Assembly: GCF_007183175.1 (NCBI RefSeq)
Contig: NZ_AP019807.1
Span: 434,001 to 498,000, forward strand
Direction: 5' to 3'
Length of the DNA stretch: 64,000 bases
DNA from: Microbulbifer sp. GL-2
GTDB taxonomy: Bacteria; Pseudomonadota; Gammaproteobacteria; Pseudomonadales; Cellvibrionaceae
Shown here: one piece after another, positions 49,401 to 59,589 of the stretch
Layout of the letters: each line of letters starts with the position of its first letter
Numbering within the stretch: the stretch's first letter is position 1
Position numbers and translations under genes: made by a program
The notes under the pieces: generated by a model
What the model was told of the DNA's origin: nothing
Databases searched by the model: none
What the model saw: only the letters and a program-made list of their open reading frames with translations

Positions 49401-50365
49401 AAGCCCTGAAAAATCAGTTTCCAGCCTGCAAAATATTCCAGGCAACAAAAAGGTTATTTTTTAGTCTGAATTCAAGTTTTCATGCATACTTATCTTCATG
49501 TTCAGCACCTAGGCCAGCAAATATGTTTTCCCAATCAGCAACCACCCGCATAGTGGGTGATATGGTGAAAGCCCCCTGGGGAGTTAGTTACAACTCTGCC
49601 AGTTGCATTTGCTCTTGGCATTGCCCTTGAAACCTTCCCCCTTCGGGGGATTGCCTACTTGCAGGGAAGCGATTCAGCCCCTCAGGGTTATTTATATCGT
49701 CGAAACTTCTTTCTATTTTAATCACTCCTTTATCCCACTGCAGATACCCAGTCATTCGGTGGATTGAAAGATTCAAAACCCAGGTCAAACAACATCTAAT
49801 ACAGGCCTCATTCCACAGGCTGCATCCATGATCGCTTTGGCATCATCCATATCGCAGTTCTTGATGGCTAGTACGTCGCTCTCAATAAGGAGCTGGCCAA
49901 TCTGTAGAAATAGCTAAGATGGTTTGCTTATTGAGTAAATAGAAAAATCTTAGGGAAGACGCAAAGTATTCAGCATACCATTAGCAGTTAGCGGTCTATT
50001 AGGGGGATGGTCAACCATCAAATCTGCTCAGCCATGCGTAGAACAAAATCTCCCCACTCCCCATTTCACAGGATTAAACCCACTTTTCACCTCCAAATTT
50101 AGCAGTTTCCTCGTTAAAATCCCGCAGATTGCCCCTACTCGCCCCGGTTGCTAAGATGCGCGCCTGCCGCTATGGCCCGGCTTCCCCTCAGGTTTCCTAT
50201 TGCGACTCTGGGGCTGCCAGCAAACCGATTTCCCAAGCGTTACCCTCGCCTATCCGCAACTCGGAGGCCCGAGGCTTTCCACAGGAAAAGCGGTATCGAG
50301 GCCAGGTGCTATTTTTAACCGCGAGCGCACCGCGACGACTCCCTGCGACTACAGGAACGAAGTTT
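49401..50365. other. Intergenic region upstream of gcvP
   Basis: Nearly 1 kb with no recognisable gene. A short minus-strand open frame at 49588-49788 lacks family features. A small hairpin TCCCCC/GGGGGA lies at 49636-49650. The last ~240 bases are open in the gcvP frame but read as non-protein-like sequence and are treated as leader. I looked for a glycine riboswitch, which often precedes gcv genes, and did not find its conserved core. Confidence 0.4.
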
Positions 50366-53257
50366 ATGACCCAACCATCGCTGCAGCAGTTGGAACAACA
50401 CGACGCCTTTATCCATCGCCATATTGGCCCCGATGCCAAACAGGTAGAGGCCATGCTGGAAACCCTTGGAGTTGCCAGCCTCGAAGAGCTGATCGAGAAA
50501 ACCGTGCCCGAAGCCATTCGCAAGACCGATGAGCTGGATCTGGCCGATGCGATCAATGAAGTTGAGGCCATCGCAGAGCTGAAAGATATCGCGGCGCGCA
50601 ACAAGGTCTACCGCACCTTTATTGGTATGGGTTACCACGACACCATTACCCCCAATGTGATCCTGCGCAATGTGCTGGAGAATCCGGGTTGGTATACCGC
50701 CTATACCCCTTACCAGCCGGAAATTGCCCAGGGGCGTCTGGAAGGTCTGCTGAACTTCCAGCAGATGATCATGGACCTCACCGGTATGGAATTGGCCAAC
50801 GCCTCCATGCTGGACGAAGGCACAGCTGCTGCGGAAGCCATGGCCATGTGTAAACGCCAGGCCAAGCGCAATAAATCCAACGTCTACTTTGTGGACCAGG
50901 ACTGCCACCCGCAGACCATCGCCGTAGTTAAAACCCGCGCCGAGCACTTCGGATTCGAGGTAGTTGTAGGCGATGTGGAGAAAGATATCCCCGCCGAGCT
51001 GTTCGGTGCGCTGCTGCAATACCCCGGCAGCACCGGTCGCGTACGCGACCTGACCGATATCATCACCAAGGTGCACGAAGCCAACGCCTTGGTAACCGTG
51101 GCCGCAGACCTGATGAGCCTGGTAGCCCTGCGGGCACCGGGTGATATGGGCGCAGACGTAGTTGTTGGCTGTAACCAACGCTTCGGTATTCCCATGGGCT
51201 ACGGTGGTCCCCACGCTGGCTTCTTTGCCTTCCGCGAAGCCTACAAGCGCTCCGCACCAGGCCGCATTATTGGTGTTTCCGTAGACAGCAAAGGCAAACG
51301 CGCACTGCGTATGGCCATGCAGACCCGCGAACAGCATATTCGCCGCGAGAAAGCCAACTCCAATATCTGTACTTCCCAGGTTTTGCTGGCAGTGATGAGT
51401 GCTTTCTACGGGATTTACCACGGCCCCGAAGGCCTGAAGACTATCGCCGCCCGCATCCAGCGCCTGGCCGATATCCTCGCTTCCGCACTACAGCAGGAAG
51501 GCTTCAATCTGGCCCACGACAGCTGGTTCGATACTCTGAATATCACCGTTGGCACCAAGCAGGAAGAAATCTACCAGCGCGCTCTGGCCTCCGAGATCAA
51601 CCTGCGTAAAGTGGGCGAGGACGCCCTGGGTGTAAGCCTGAGCGAAACCGCCACCCTGCAAGATGTGTCCGACCTGATTAACGCCTTTATCGGCACTGAG
51701 CACAGCATCGATCTGCACATCCTGGATAGCGAGATCGCCAGCAAAGGCTCCCTGGGTGTACCCGCCTCACTGGTTCGCGATACCGAGTTTATGACCCACC
51801 CGGTGTTCAACAGCTACCACTCCGAGACCGAGATGCTGCGCTACCTCAAGTCTCTGGAAGCCAAGGACATCGCCCTGAATCACTCCATGATTCCCCTGGG
51901 TTCCTGCACCATGAAGCTGAATGCCACTGCCGAGATGATTCCGGTTACCTGGCCCGAGTTCGGCAAGTTGCACCCCTTCGCACCAGTAGACCAAGCGGAA
52001 GGCTACGCGGAAATGTTCCGTCAGCTACAGCAGATGCTATCCGCCTGTACCGGTTACGATGCGGTTAGCCTGCAGCCCAACGCCGGTTCTCAGGGTGAAT
52101 ACGCTGGCCTGGTTGCGATCAAGAAGTACTTCGAAGCGAAGGGCGAAACCCAGCGCGACATCTGCCTGATTCCCGCCTCCGCCCATGGCACCAACCCGGC
52201 TTCCGCCATGATGGTGAGCATGAAAGTGGTTGTGGTTGCCTGTGATAATAAAGGCAATGTGGATATCGCAGACCTGAAGGCCAAAATCGAAGAGCACGGC
52301 GACCGCGTTGCCGCACTGATGGTCACCTACCCATCTACCCACGGGGTGTTCGAGGAAGGTATCCGAGAAGTTTGCGACCTGGTTCACCAGGCTGGCGGCC
52401 AGGTTTATATCGACGGAGCCAACATGAACGCCCTCATCGGCGTCGCGGCTCCGGGTCAGTTCGGTGGTGACGTATCCCACCTGAACCTGCACAAAACTTT
52501 CTGTATTCCTCACGGTGGCGGCGGCCCCGGTATGGGCCCTATCGCTGTTGGCGAACACCTGAAGCCCTACCTGGCAGCCCACCCGGTGACTGAAGTACCG
52601 GAAACCAACCTGGAGAACGGCACCATCTCCGCCGCACCCTGGGGCTCTGCCAGCATCCTGCCGATCAGCTGGATGTATATCCGTATGATGGGTAAGCAAG
52701 GCATGAAGCAGGCTACCGAAATGGCGATCCTGAACGCCAACTACGTAGCCAAGAAACTGGGCGAGCACTATTCCCTGCTCTACACCGGCACCAACGGTTT
52801 TGTGGCCCACGAGTGCCTGGTTGACCTGCGCCCGCTCAAGGAAGCCAGCGGCATCACCGAAGAAGATATCGCCAAGCGCCTGATGGACTTCGGTTTCCAC
52901 TCCCCCACCATGTCCTTCCCGGTAGCCGGCACCCTAATGATCGAGCCTACCGAAAGTGAGTCCAAAGGTGAGCTGGATCGCTTTATCGAGGCAATGGTAA
53001 CAATTCGCCAGGAAGTGGAAGACGTAACCAGCGGTAAGTACACCCCTGAAGACAACCCGCTGCACAACGCCCCTCACACCCTTGAGGACGTGATGAGCGA
53101 TGAGTGGACCCACAGCTACTCCCGCGATATCGCCGCGCGCCCAGCGGCGTGGCTGAAAGAGCACAAGGTATGGCCTGCTGCTAACCGTATCGACAACGTA
53201 TACGGCGACCGTAACCTGATCTGCTCTTGCCCACCGATTGAGAGCTACGCTGAGTAA
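50366..53257 (+). CDS. gcvP: Glycine dehydrogenase (decarboxylating), P-protein
   Basis: A 963-aa PLP enzyme of the glycine cleavage system that decarboxylates glycine and passes the aminomethyl group to the H-protein lipoamide. ATG at 50366 is chosen because AGGAA lies eight bases upstream and the protein then opens with the family N-terminus HDAFIHRHIGP; an upstream in-frame start would add ~79 atypical residues. Hallmarks include MGYHDTITPNVILRN, the fused two-subunit architecture, and the PLP-lysine segment LNLHKTFCIPHGGGGPGMGP near residue 709. gcvT and gcvH are not in the window, so gcvP appears monocistronic here. Confidence 0.97.
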   Translation: MTQPSLQQLEQHDAFIHRHIGPDAKQVEAMLETLGVASLEELIEKTVPEAIRKTDELDLADAINEVEAIAELKDIAARNKVYRTFIGMGYHDTITPNVILRNVLENPGWYTAYTPYQPEIAQGRLEGLLNFQQMIMDLTGMELANASMLDEGTAAAEAMAMCKRQAKRNKSNVYFVDQDCHPQTIAVVKTRAEHFGFEVVVGDVEKDIPAELFGALLQYPGSTGRVRDLTDIITKVHEANALVTVAADLMSLVALRAPGDMGADVVVGCNQRFGIPMGYGGPHAGFFAFREAYKRSAPGRIIGVSVDSKGKRALRMAMQTREQHIRREKANSNICTSQVLLAVMSAFYGIYHGPEGLKTIAARIQRLADILASALQQEGFNLAHDSWFDTLNITVGTKQEEIYQRALASEINLRKVGEDALGVSLSETATLQDVSDLINAFIGTEHSIDLHILDSEIASKGSLGVPASLVRDTEFMTHPVFNSYHSETEMLRYLKSLEAKDIALNHSMIPLGSCTMKLNATAEMIPVTWPEFGKLHPFAPVDQAEGYAEMFRQLQQMLSACTGYDAVSLQPNAGSQGEYAGLVAIKKYFEAKGETQRDICLIPASAHGTNPASAMMVSMKVVVVACDNKGNVDIADLKAKIEEHGDRVAALMVTYPSTHGVFEEGIREVCDLVHQAGGQVYIDGANMNALIGVAAPGQFGGDVSHLNLHKTFCIPHGGGGPGMGPIAVGEHLKPYLAAHPVTEVPETNLENGTISAAPWGSASILPISWMYIRMMGKQGMKQATEMAILNANYVAKKLGEHYSLLYTGTNGFVAHECLVDLRPLKEASGITEEDIAKRLMDFGFHSPTMSFPVAGTLMIEPTESESKGELDRFIEAMVTIRQEVEDVTSGKYTPEDNPLHNAPHTLEDVMSDEWTHSYSRDIAARPAAWLKEHKVWPAANRIDNVYGDRNLICSCPPIESYAE

Positions 53258-53284
53258 AATCCGACACTCTTACAGGTGGATTTT

Positions 53285-53310
53285 AAAGCGGGCTTTATGC
53301 CCGCTTTTTT
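53285..53310 (+). terminator. Rho-independent terminator of gcvP
   Basis: AAGCGGGC, a 5-base loop, GCCCGCTT and a run of T: an 8-bp GC-rich stem 28 bases after the gcvP stop. Confidence 0.9.
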
Positions 53311-53539
53311 CGTTTTTAACACTGCTAATTAGATATAGTGCCATCTGCAATGCGCTCCCTTTCCCCTCAATTGACAGCAAGGAATACCCTATCAAAAGCG
53401 GTGCACAGAGAAGAGGCAAGATTAGAAAAGCTCGACGAAAAAGAATAGAAAAATTATAGCAGGGAAAGGCCCTTGACCAATACAGTGCCCCCATTCCTGA
53501 CTGGGCTTCGCCGGCAAATAGGACAGTTTCGTATACCAT

Positions 53540-53740
53540 TGTTTATGTATTGATATTCTTCTCTACTGCCCGGACCAGGGCTTCCAATGTAAAGACTGCG
53601 GCTCAGGTGAAGTATGGACAGCCAAGGAATAAAAATGGTGGCATAAAGTCGCCAAAGGAGGCTTCGAAACTTCAGCTGTTCGTTGCCGTCCTTGCAGGAA
53701 ATTGAAAAGCCAGACCAAGGCAATGTTCTCAGACGGAGCA
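53540..53740 (+). pseudogene. Relic of a small zinc-ribbon protein
   Basis: One frame reads FQCKDCGSGEVWTAKE, a stop, then KWWHKVAKGGFETSAVRCRP and CRKLKS. The two CxxC pairs and the WTA...KWW spacing match small bacterial zinc-ribbon proteins of ~60-90 aa. The internal TAA and lack of a clear start or ribosome site suggest a decayed gene. The ~580-base gap between the gcvP terminator and the GH18 gene holds nothing else I recognise. Confidence 0.4.
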
Positions 53741-53839
53741 AAGCCATACACCATAGCTTCTACAAAGTAGCCAACTGGAAACTCCCCGCTTCATCCGGTT
53801 ACAGCAAATCCACGGGGTGTCCATCAAACAATCATTTCA

Positions 53840-55159
53840 TTATTTGAGACAGTTAGGCACCTCTGAAGTACCGGGCCATACAGTGGACAAATAACCCGAG
53901 GAATCTTTAGTAACATTAAAAATCATAGTGCCGCCACCAAGGTTATTATTCTCATTACATGATGCTAAAGCGCTCGCTGCAGAAGCACTATTCAATACAG
54001 TAGAAGCACCAACACCAAGCTTGGATCTATCAACACCCAGATTTATGTACTTCTGGATGCGCGAAGTACAGTTTGAACCCTGCCAGTAGCTCATCTCCCA
54101 ACCGTAGGTTAACTGATCGCCCAACTTCTTACCGTTCCATTCAGCCTGAAATACATCAGTGTCACTCCAAAGCGCTTTAGAAATGATTTTATTGGGCATT
54201 TTTTCACGTAATGCGCTGGTAACCTTAACCAAAGAGTCAGAATAAGTTTGGCTACATTGTGAGTATTCATCATCAATATCAATACCGTCCAATCCATACT
54301 GGTCTACGGCATCTTTCAATTGCTGGGCGAAATCATCTGCGGACTGTTCATTGGCAAAGCAGGACCAGCCGGCATTTTGATGATTCCCAAGCACACTGAG
54401 TACAACTTTTGTCCCCTTATCCTGCAAACCTTGGATCGTGCTCAAATTGTTGTTGAGCAGATTCGATACCTGATCATTGAAATGTAAAACCGCCTTTTGG
54501 CCATCATAATTAATGTTCGCGGCAAAAATTACAGCAATATCAAATAGCTGACTACCATCACTTTCTGTGAAACAACCGGCATTGCCAATGTCATTACTAT
54601 TTACTTCTACGTAAGCAACTTTTGGTAATGACTCACTTTGCGTAGGGGCATCAGATTTACATAATGTAGAACCCAAAGTTCGAACTTCATTTTTACGTGA
54701 ACTACATCCGTAACCGCTTCCATCCATAGAAGCATTGTCGGCCAGACTAGCGATTTCCCAATCACCCAGTACTGAACACAATTCATCTTTATAGATTTGT
54801 GCTTCAAGGTAAGTAACCGGACTTGCTTCAGATGTACAGCTACTCCCACTGACAACATGTGGAGTAGAGGGTTGAGACTTACATAGTGTTTTCATTAGTT
54901 GACGACTGTCGCTACCAGAGAGCTGGCAACTAGAGCCGACATGCTCAATTGAGGCCCCATTTGACAGCCCCACCACATCACCACTACTAAGCAAAGCACA
55001 AAAATCATCAGGATAGTTTAGTGCCTCAGCATAACTCACCTCTGAAGCACCTGAAGGGCAAGTATTAGCACTAACCACTTCAATATCCGCATGTGCACTG
55101 GCCTGGCAAAAAATATAGACGCATGCAAATTGCATCACCCTTTGACACTGTTGTTTCAT
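53840..55159 (-). CDS. Secreted GH18 endoglycosidase-like protein with two Cys-rich repeats
   Basis: A 440-aa exported glycoside hydrolase. The ATG at 55159 gives a signal peptide ending SAHA (residue 24) with TGGGG before it; earlier in-frame codons would add an implausible hydrophobic leader. Residues ~27-95 and ~104-169 are two homologous four-Cys repeats. The C-terminal ~260 residues form a GH18 barrel with DGIDIDDE at 291-298, matching the DxxDxDxE catalytic motif (E298 as acid). The barrel resembles endo-beta-N-acetylglucosaminidase (Endo H-type) enzymes more than large chitinases. It lies downstream of a TonB-dependent receptor in the same direction, but a strong terminator separates them. 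Likely role: releasing N-glycans or chitin-like oligosaccharides. Confidence 0.8.
   Translation of the reverse strand: MKQQCQRVMQFACVYIFCQASAHADIEVVSANTCPSGASEVSYAEALNYPDDFCALLSSGDVVGLSNGASIEHVGSSCQLSGSDSRQLMKTLCKSQPSTPHVVSGSSCTSEASPVTYLEAQIYKDELCSVLGDWEIASLADNASMDGSGYGCSSRKNEVRTLGSTLCKSDAPTQSESLPKVAYVEVNSNDIGNAGCFTESDGSQLFDIAVIFAANINYDGQKAVLHFNDQVSNLLNNNLSTIQGLQDKGTKVVLSVLGNHQNAGWSCFANEQSADDFAQQLKDAVDQYGLDGIDIDDEYSQCSQTYSDSLVKVTSALREKMPNKIISKALWSDTDVFQAEWNGKKLGDQLTYGWEMSYWQGSNCTSRIQKYINLGVDRSKLGVGASTVLNSASAASALASCNENNNLGGGTMIFNVTKDSSGYLSTVWPGTSEVPNCLK
54653..54850 (-). repeat. Four-Cys repeat 2 of the GH18 protein
   Basis: Residues ~104-169 with Cys at 108, 128, 152 and 167: identical spacing 20, 24, 15 to repeat 1. 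Confidence 0.8.
54875..55081 (-). repeat. Four-Cys repeat 1 of the GH18 protein
   Basis: Residues ~27-95 with Cys at 34, 54, 78 and 93 (spacings 20, 24, 15). Shares SYAEALNY.D..C, GSSC and TLCKS with repeat 2. Confidence 0.8.
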
Positions 55160-55468
55160 ATGAAACCCCATATTTATTATTAATTTTTTGGAGAGATGGA
55201 ATGTAAAAATGACCATCGCACACCAAATATAACCAATGGTTCTTATTGGTACAAATATATTATTTACAATTTTCGAAAGCAGCAAACTCTTCAGATAATT
55301 CTTGATGAAAAACAATGACCACCAAAAGATATAGATTAAATTTACACACAACAACCATACCGGCGAGTACGCCAATCCCCAAGAAAAAATTGGAGAAATA
55401 CAGGCAGGTAAACTCAAAAAAACACGATATAAAGATGACCTTGTGTATTTGCCACCTTACAGAAGTAG
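55160..55468. other. Intergenic region upstream of the GH18 gene
   Basis: About 310 AT-rich bases between the receptor terminator and the GH18 start. It must contain the GH18 promoter since a terminator precedes it. No clear operator or further gene seen. Confidence 0.4.
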
Positions 55469-55502
55469 AAAAATCGAGCATAGCGAATAACGTTATGCTC
55501 GA
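55469..55502 (-). terminator. Rho-independent terminator of the TonB-receptor gene
   Basis: On the minus strand TCGAGCATA, an 11-base loop and TATGCTCGA form a perfect 9-bp stem followed by TTTTT, 20 bases past the receptor stop codon. Confidence 0.85.
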
Positions 55503-55522
55503 AAAGCGCGATCAACGAGGAA

Positions 55523-58343
55523 TTAGAATTTGTAATTAGCTCCGATATATAAGCGACGCCCAGAGTAATTGTAATAGGTCATTCGGTTTTCCTGCTTCCA
55601 GAAACCTTCTGTTTTCTCTTCCGTTAGATTAATAATAGATGCCGTGAAATTAAGGTTTTCATTAAGGTTATAGCTGGCATTAATATCAAGCTGCCCATAG
55701 GCTTTATCATACAAATTGTAGCCCTGATGAAGACCACCAGCCCGATCATCCTTCCAATTATAGGATGCACGGACACTGTACATATCATTCTCATAATAAC
55801 CGGAAAGGTTGTACTGGTGCTTCGCCGTACCGGGAATTTCTGCGTCAGTCTCTACATCATCAACAAAGACATCAGAGGTACTCGTATCGGTGTAGGTATA
55901 ATTAGCCATTACACCGAAACCACTCTCAAATGCATGCTGTGCAAATAACTCAAGACCCTGCGAGGTCGCCTCCGCACCTCCAGTTTTAGTGCTCATATCG
56001 ACTTCGATCAGCCCGTTACAACAGTTGTGTTCACGCAAGACAACTTCAGTCGTAGTGACAGGAAGATTACTGATGTCTTTGCTAAACAAAGTAGCACCAA
56101 GTGCAGAGCCATCAGCGTAATACCACTCAATCCCCAAATCAAACTGATTGGACATCATGGCTTCCAATCCTGTATTAGTGGAGGTGCCGCTCCCGCGGCC
56201 AGTCCAGGAATCCGGGGAATTGATATTTACAGGGGGCCATAAGACTCTGCCTGCCCTAAATCTGCATAACTAACCCGCGACATTGTTCTCGCAGCCGCAA
56301 ATCGCAGTACTAGATCTTCAGTTAGATCCCATGCAACATTTAAACTCGGTAAGAAATTGTCGCTATCAGCACTGCGATTATTAGCATTGGTAATATCAGT
56401 CTCTTGACCAATAATGTCGTCATATGTCGAAGTGGTTAAATCTGTATTAACATAGCGGACGCCAAAGTTACCGCGGAAAGCACTCCATTCAAAGTCTGCC
56501 TGAGCATAAAGGGAGAATATCTTTTCCTCAATGGTGTAAGTACCGGATAGGACAGGAACAACCGTACGCGTAAAATTATCACTGACATACTCTTTCAGTG
56601 CATCAATATCAAATGGCAGGTAATCAATAGCTCCAGTTCCACCCGCACTGTTATCGACCACTCCGCTACCCAAAAGAATAGAAGTGTCCGGATGGAAATC
56701 AGGGTTGTGGAACCATTCGGTTCCAGACAACCATCCACGATAACCACCATTATCTGAGATACCATCATCCCATAAGAAAGTATCTCTTAGAGATTTGGCC
56801 TCATGATCACGGTATTTTGTGCCCACATAGACTTTGGTGATCCCGCCCCAATCCGTATCAAATCCAAGATCTAGCTGATAATAGTCTTCCCGGTCCCTAT
56901 TTTGAGTGGCATCAGAACTGAACCAATCATAGTAGGGATATGCTTCTCTATCTGATGTGAGATCAGTAGAAATTTCATAACTTGGCTTACCATCAGCAAT
57001 GCTCCAGTACCAACTATTTATGGAGCCATTACGAGCATCCATATTAGCCATGATCCGTTCGGAAACACCGCCTTCAGCTGAGCTACGTCCAACATTTATC
57101 GCTGCAGTATAGAAGTCACCTTGGTACACTACTTCAAAGTCGAAAGTTTGGGACTCAGACTCACCATAACTATCTTGGCCTGTCAACTGGGGAGACATCA
57201 AACCGCGCTCGACTTTTACCCCACCATTGACATCATCATCGCCCCAATTATCGTCATTAAGAAAGCCATTATCACCGTTACCATAGCCAACTACGGTATC
57301 TCCCTCCAACACAATACCGTAATAGGGGTTATGATTATCATTCCATTCCGCTAATGTGAGGCTCTGACTGCGTGTGTCGTACCCCAACTGAGACCCAAAA
57401 TAGTTAAAGGCGAACTCCAAACGCTCAGTCGGTCGCCACTGGGTAGTAATCTGGTAACCATCGCGGGTTCTGTCCTGCTCATGATTGCCAATCCCCATCG
57501 CTCTAGGAGCCCATACATTGTTGTAAATTACAGGATTTTCATCACCAGCCGTTGATTGCTCAACTATTGCCGGACGCTCGGCCCCTTCAACTGTGTCAGA
57601 ATGGAAACGCCAATGACTTGCATAGTTCTCAATAGAAGTAACGGTTCTATCCTGTTTAGTATAACTAGCTAGAATCCCAAATGTTTCACTCTCATTTTTC
57701 CAAGAATAAAACGCACTGTATTGAGGTTCCCACTTTTCATTTGTATCTGAATAAGTGGTTTCTGTTGATATTATTCCTTCGCCTGCATCCATTTCTAATG
57801 GTTTGCGACTATGTAGAATAACTGTACCGCCTATCCCCCCTCATCTATTCTGGCTTCCGGACTCTTGTAAACCTCCACTTTACTGATCATATTGGAAGGC
57901 ATCAAAGTATAGTTAAAGCTGCGAGATGGCGCTCCACCATCAGAGGTGGCAATATAATTCCCGTTAAGCTGAGTCAAAGTCCACTCATCACTAGTACCAC
58001 GGATACTAACTCTGTTACCTTCACCGCCGCTTCGAGTGATGGTTATCCCGGGAACCCGCTGGAGAGAGTCCGCAACATTCTTATCAGGAAACTTACCCAC
58101 ATCTTCCGCGGTAATTGCATCCACAATCGCATTGGAATCCCGCTTGATCTCGAGGTTTCTGGTAGAGCTCTCAAGGATTCCAATTACTTGAACTTCTTCT
58201 ATTCTCTCATCAGAATCGGAAGTATCTTCCGCGATCGCCATGCTACTCACTACAAGCGAGATAGCAGAGACTATGGATTTTCGCCTGAATTCTCTGGTCC
58301 AGGTATTCCCTGTATCTCGGCTGTTCTTATTAATTGTTTTCAT
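55523..58343 (-). pseudogene. TonB-dependent receptor interrupted by two single-base frameshifts
   Basis: Three fragments together make a ~940-aa outer-membrane receptor. The ATG at 58343 opens a signal peptide, then the plug domain (EVQVIGILESSTRN, NVADSLQRVPGITITRSGGE). The frame breaks at a run of six G (57834-57839): inserting one G restores ARIDEGGIGGTVILHSRKPL. A second break near 56229 at a run of five C is cured by one C, giving ESYGPPVNINSPDSW. The barrel then runs to the classic C-terminal Phe (LYIGANYKF). The family type (TonB-Xanth-Caul-like) imports oligosaccharides or other large substrates. Both lesions are one-base homopolymer contractions, so sequencing error, phase variation or genuine decay are all possible. 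Confidence 0.85.
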
Positions 58344-58739
58344 AGCATCCCAACTTTCTATTTTTTCTCTCAGCGGTTCAAAAAGTGCCAGCCCCCTAAT
58401 TGAGGGCTGGCGCATAACTGCCAGGGGACCCTAAACCCCAAGTAGACAGTTCATTTGTTGAGCACTAAAACACTAAGAAAAAACAATGATGAAGAGGTAA
58501 TCAAAACTGGGACAGTAATGACACAAAATCGGCGTTTTTAGATATAGCGGAGAATTGAGGCGGACAGACAGATCTGGACAAAGACTGGATTACCACATGT
58601 TTTTAAGGATAAGTGATCACATCGGATTCGAAAATTGGCTTTATTGAAGGAAATGAAATAGGCGGCTGCCAGCCTGCAAGGATAGTGGTAAATTGGCAGC
58701 CACTCTAAATTAACAAAGGATACTTCGCTTGATTAATCT
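58344..58739. other. Intergenic region between receptor and regulator
   Basis: Nearly 400 bases upstream of the receptor. It should carry the receptor promoter and perhaps sites for the neighbouring AraC regulator. Besides the inverted repeat at 58664-58701 I see no recognisable element. Confidence 0.4.
58664..58701 (-). terminator. Inverted repeat, possible terminator after the AraC-type gene
   Basis: GGCTGCCA and TGGCAGCC form a perfect 8-bp stem around a 22-base loop, about 40 bases past the regulator's stop. The T-tract on the minus strand is weak, so a regulatory palindrome is the alternative. Confidence 0.4.
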
Positions 58740-59471
58740 CTAAATCTGAGACTGAAGCTCTTCACGATAACTAGCTGGGAGCTGGCCGAACATACCTTTG
58801 AAATGTCTACTGAAGTAACTATGAGAGGTAAAACCAACCCGGTATGCGATTTCTGATATGGGATTTTGTGTTTCTATCAACATGCGGCGAGAATTCTCCA
58901 GCCTCACTTCCCGGACGAACTGCATCGGAGTCTTTTCCAGGTACTTTTTGAAACGCCGCTCTAACGCACTTACAGATAAGCTAGCCACTTCTGCCAAATC
59001 CTCCACAGTAATTGACTGGTTATAATTATTTTTTATATATTCAACGGGTTTTTTTAGTTTATCCATACGAGAAAGCGTTTTAACCGTTTCCTTCAGGTCC
59101 CTAGCCACTCCATAAGTGCCTATAATTATTCCGCTGGGGCTTTTTAGTGGCCTTTTCGAAGTGGTGAACCAAACTAATTCTCCGGACTTACCAATATTCA
59201 GTTCCAGGCGATCTGTGATCGTCTCTCCCGCTATCACCCTTTTATCATCGCGCATATAGTTTTTAGCAAGGTAAGAAGGGGAGAAATCCATATCCGAACG
59301 CCCCACCACCTGATGTAAAGATCTACACCCGACGTGCTCAATAAATTCTCGGTTACAATGGACTACATAACCGGACTCGTCTTTTACCCAGAAAATAATA
59401 TCTGATATAAGGTCAAAGACTTCTATAATCTGCTGCGTAGAGACTTGCTCTAGTATTGATTCGTACTTCAT
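58740..59471 (-). CDS. PAS-domain AraC-family transcriptional regulator
   Basis: A 243-aa regulator. Residues ~15-135 form a PAS-like sensor (LISDIIFWVKDESGYVVHCN, RDLKETV). Residues ~145-240 are an AraC/XylS DNA-binding domain with two helix-turn-helices: ITVEDLAEVASLSVSALERR and ISEIAYRVGFTSHSYFSRHF, then FKGMFGQLPASYRE. No membrane segment, so it senses a cytoplasmic signal. It lies upstream of, and in the same direction as, the receptor and GH18 genes, making them its likely targets. Confidence 0.88.
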   Translation of the reverse strand: MKYESILEQVSTQQIIEVFDLISDIIFWVKDESGYVVHCNREFIEHVGCRSLHQVVGRSDMDFSPSYLAKNYMRDDKRVIAGETITDRLELNIGKSGELVWFTTSKRPLKSPSGIIIGTYGVARDLKETVKTLSRMDKLKKPVEYIKNNYNQSITVEDLAEVASLSVSALERRFKKYLEKTPMQFVREVRLENSRRMLIETQNPISEIAYRVGFTSHSYFSRHFKGMFGQLPASYREELQSQI

Positions 59472-59589
59472 TATTCTTATCTACACTTTTAGTACTAAAC
59501 CGAAACAACAACTGAACCACTTATTGAATATTCCTCCTGTAAACCATTTACCTAATACACCTTTTTGAATGTAAAATATAAGCCAGCTA

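Noticed and set aside
49401..50365. Possible glycine riboswitch upstream of gcvP
   Set aside because: The conserved aptamer core could not be found on the plus strand; only a small unrelated hairpin is present.
50129..50365. N-terminal extension of gcvP from an upstream in-frame start
   Set aside because: The extra ~79 residues are not protein-like, and the ATG at 50366 has a good ribosome site and the family N-terminus.
50315..52900. Long minus-strand frames antisense to gcvP
   Set aside because: Gly/His/Val-rich shadows of a highly conserved GC-rich gene; no start signals or recognisable domains.
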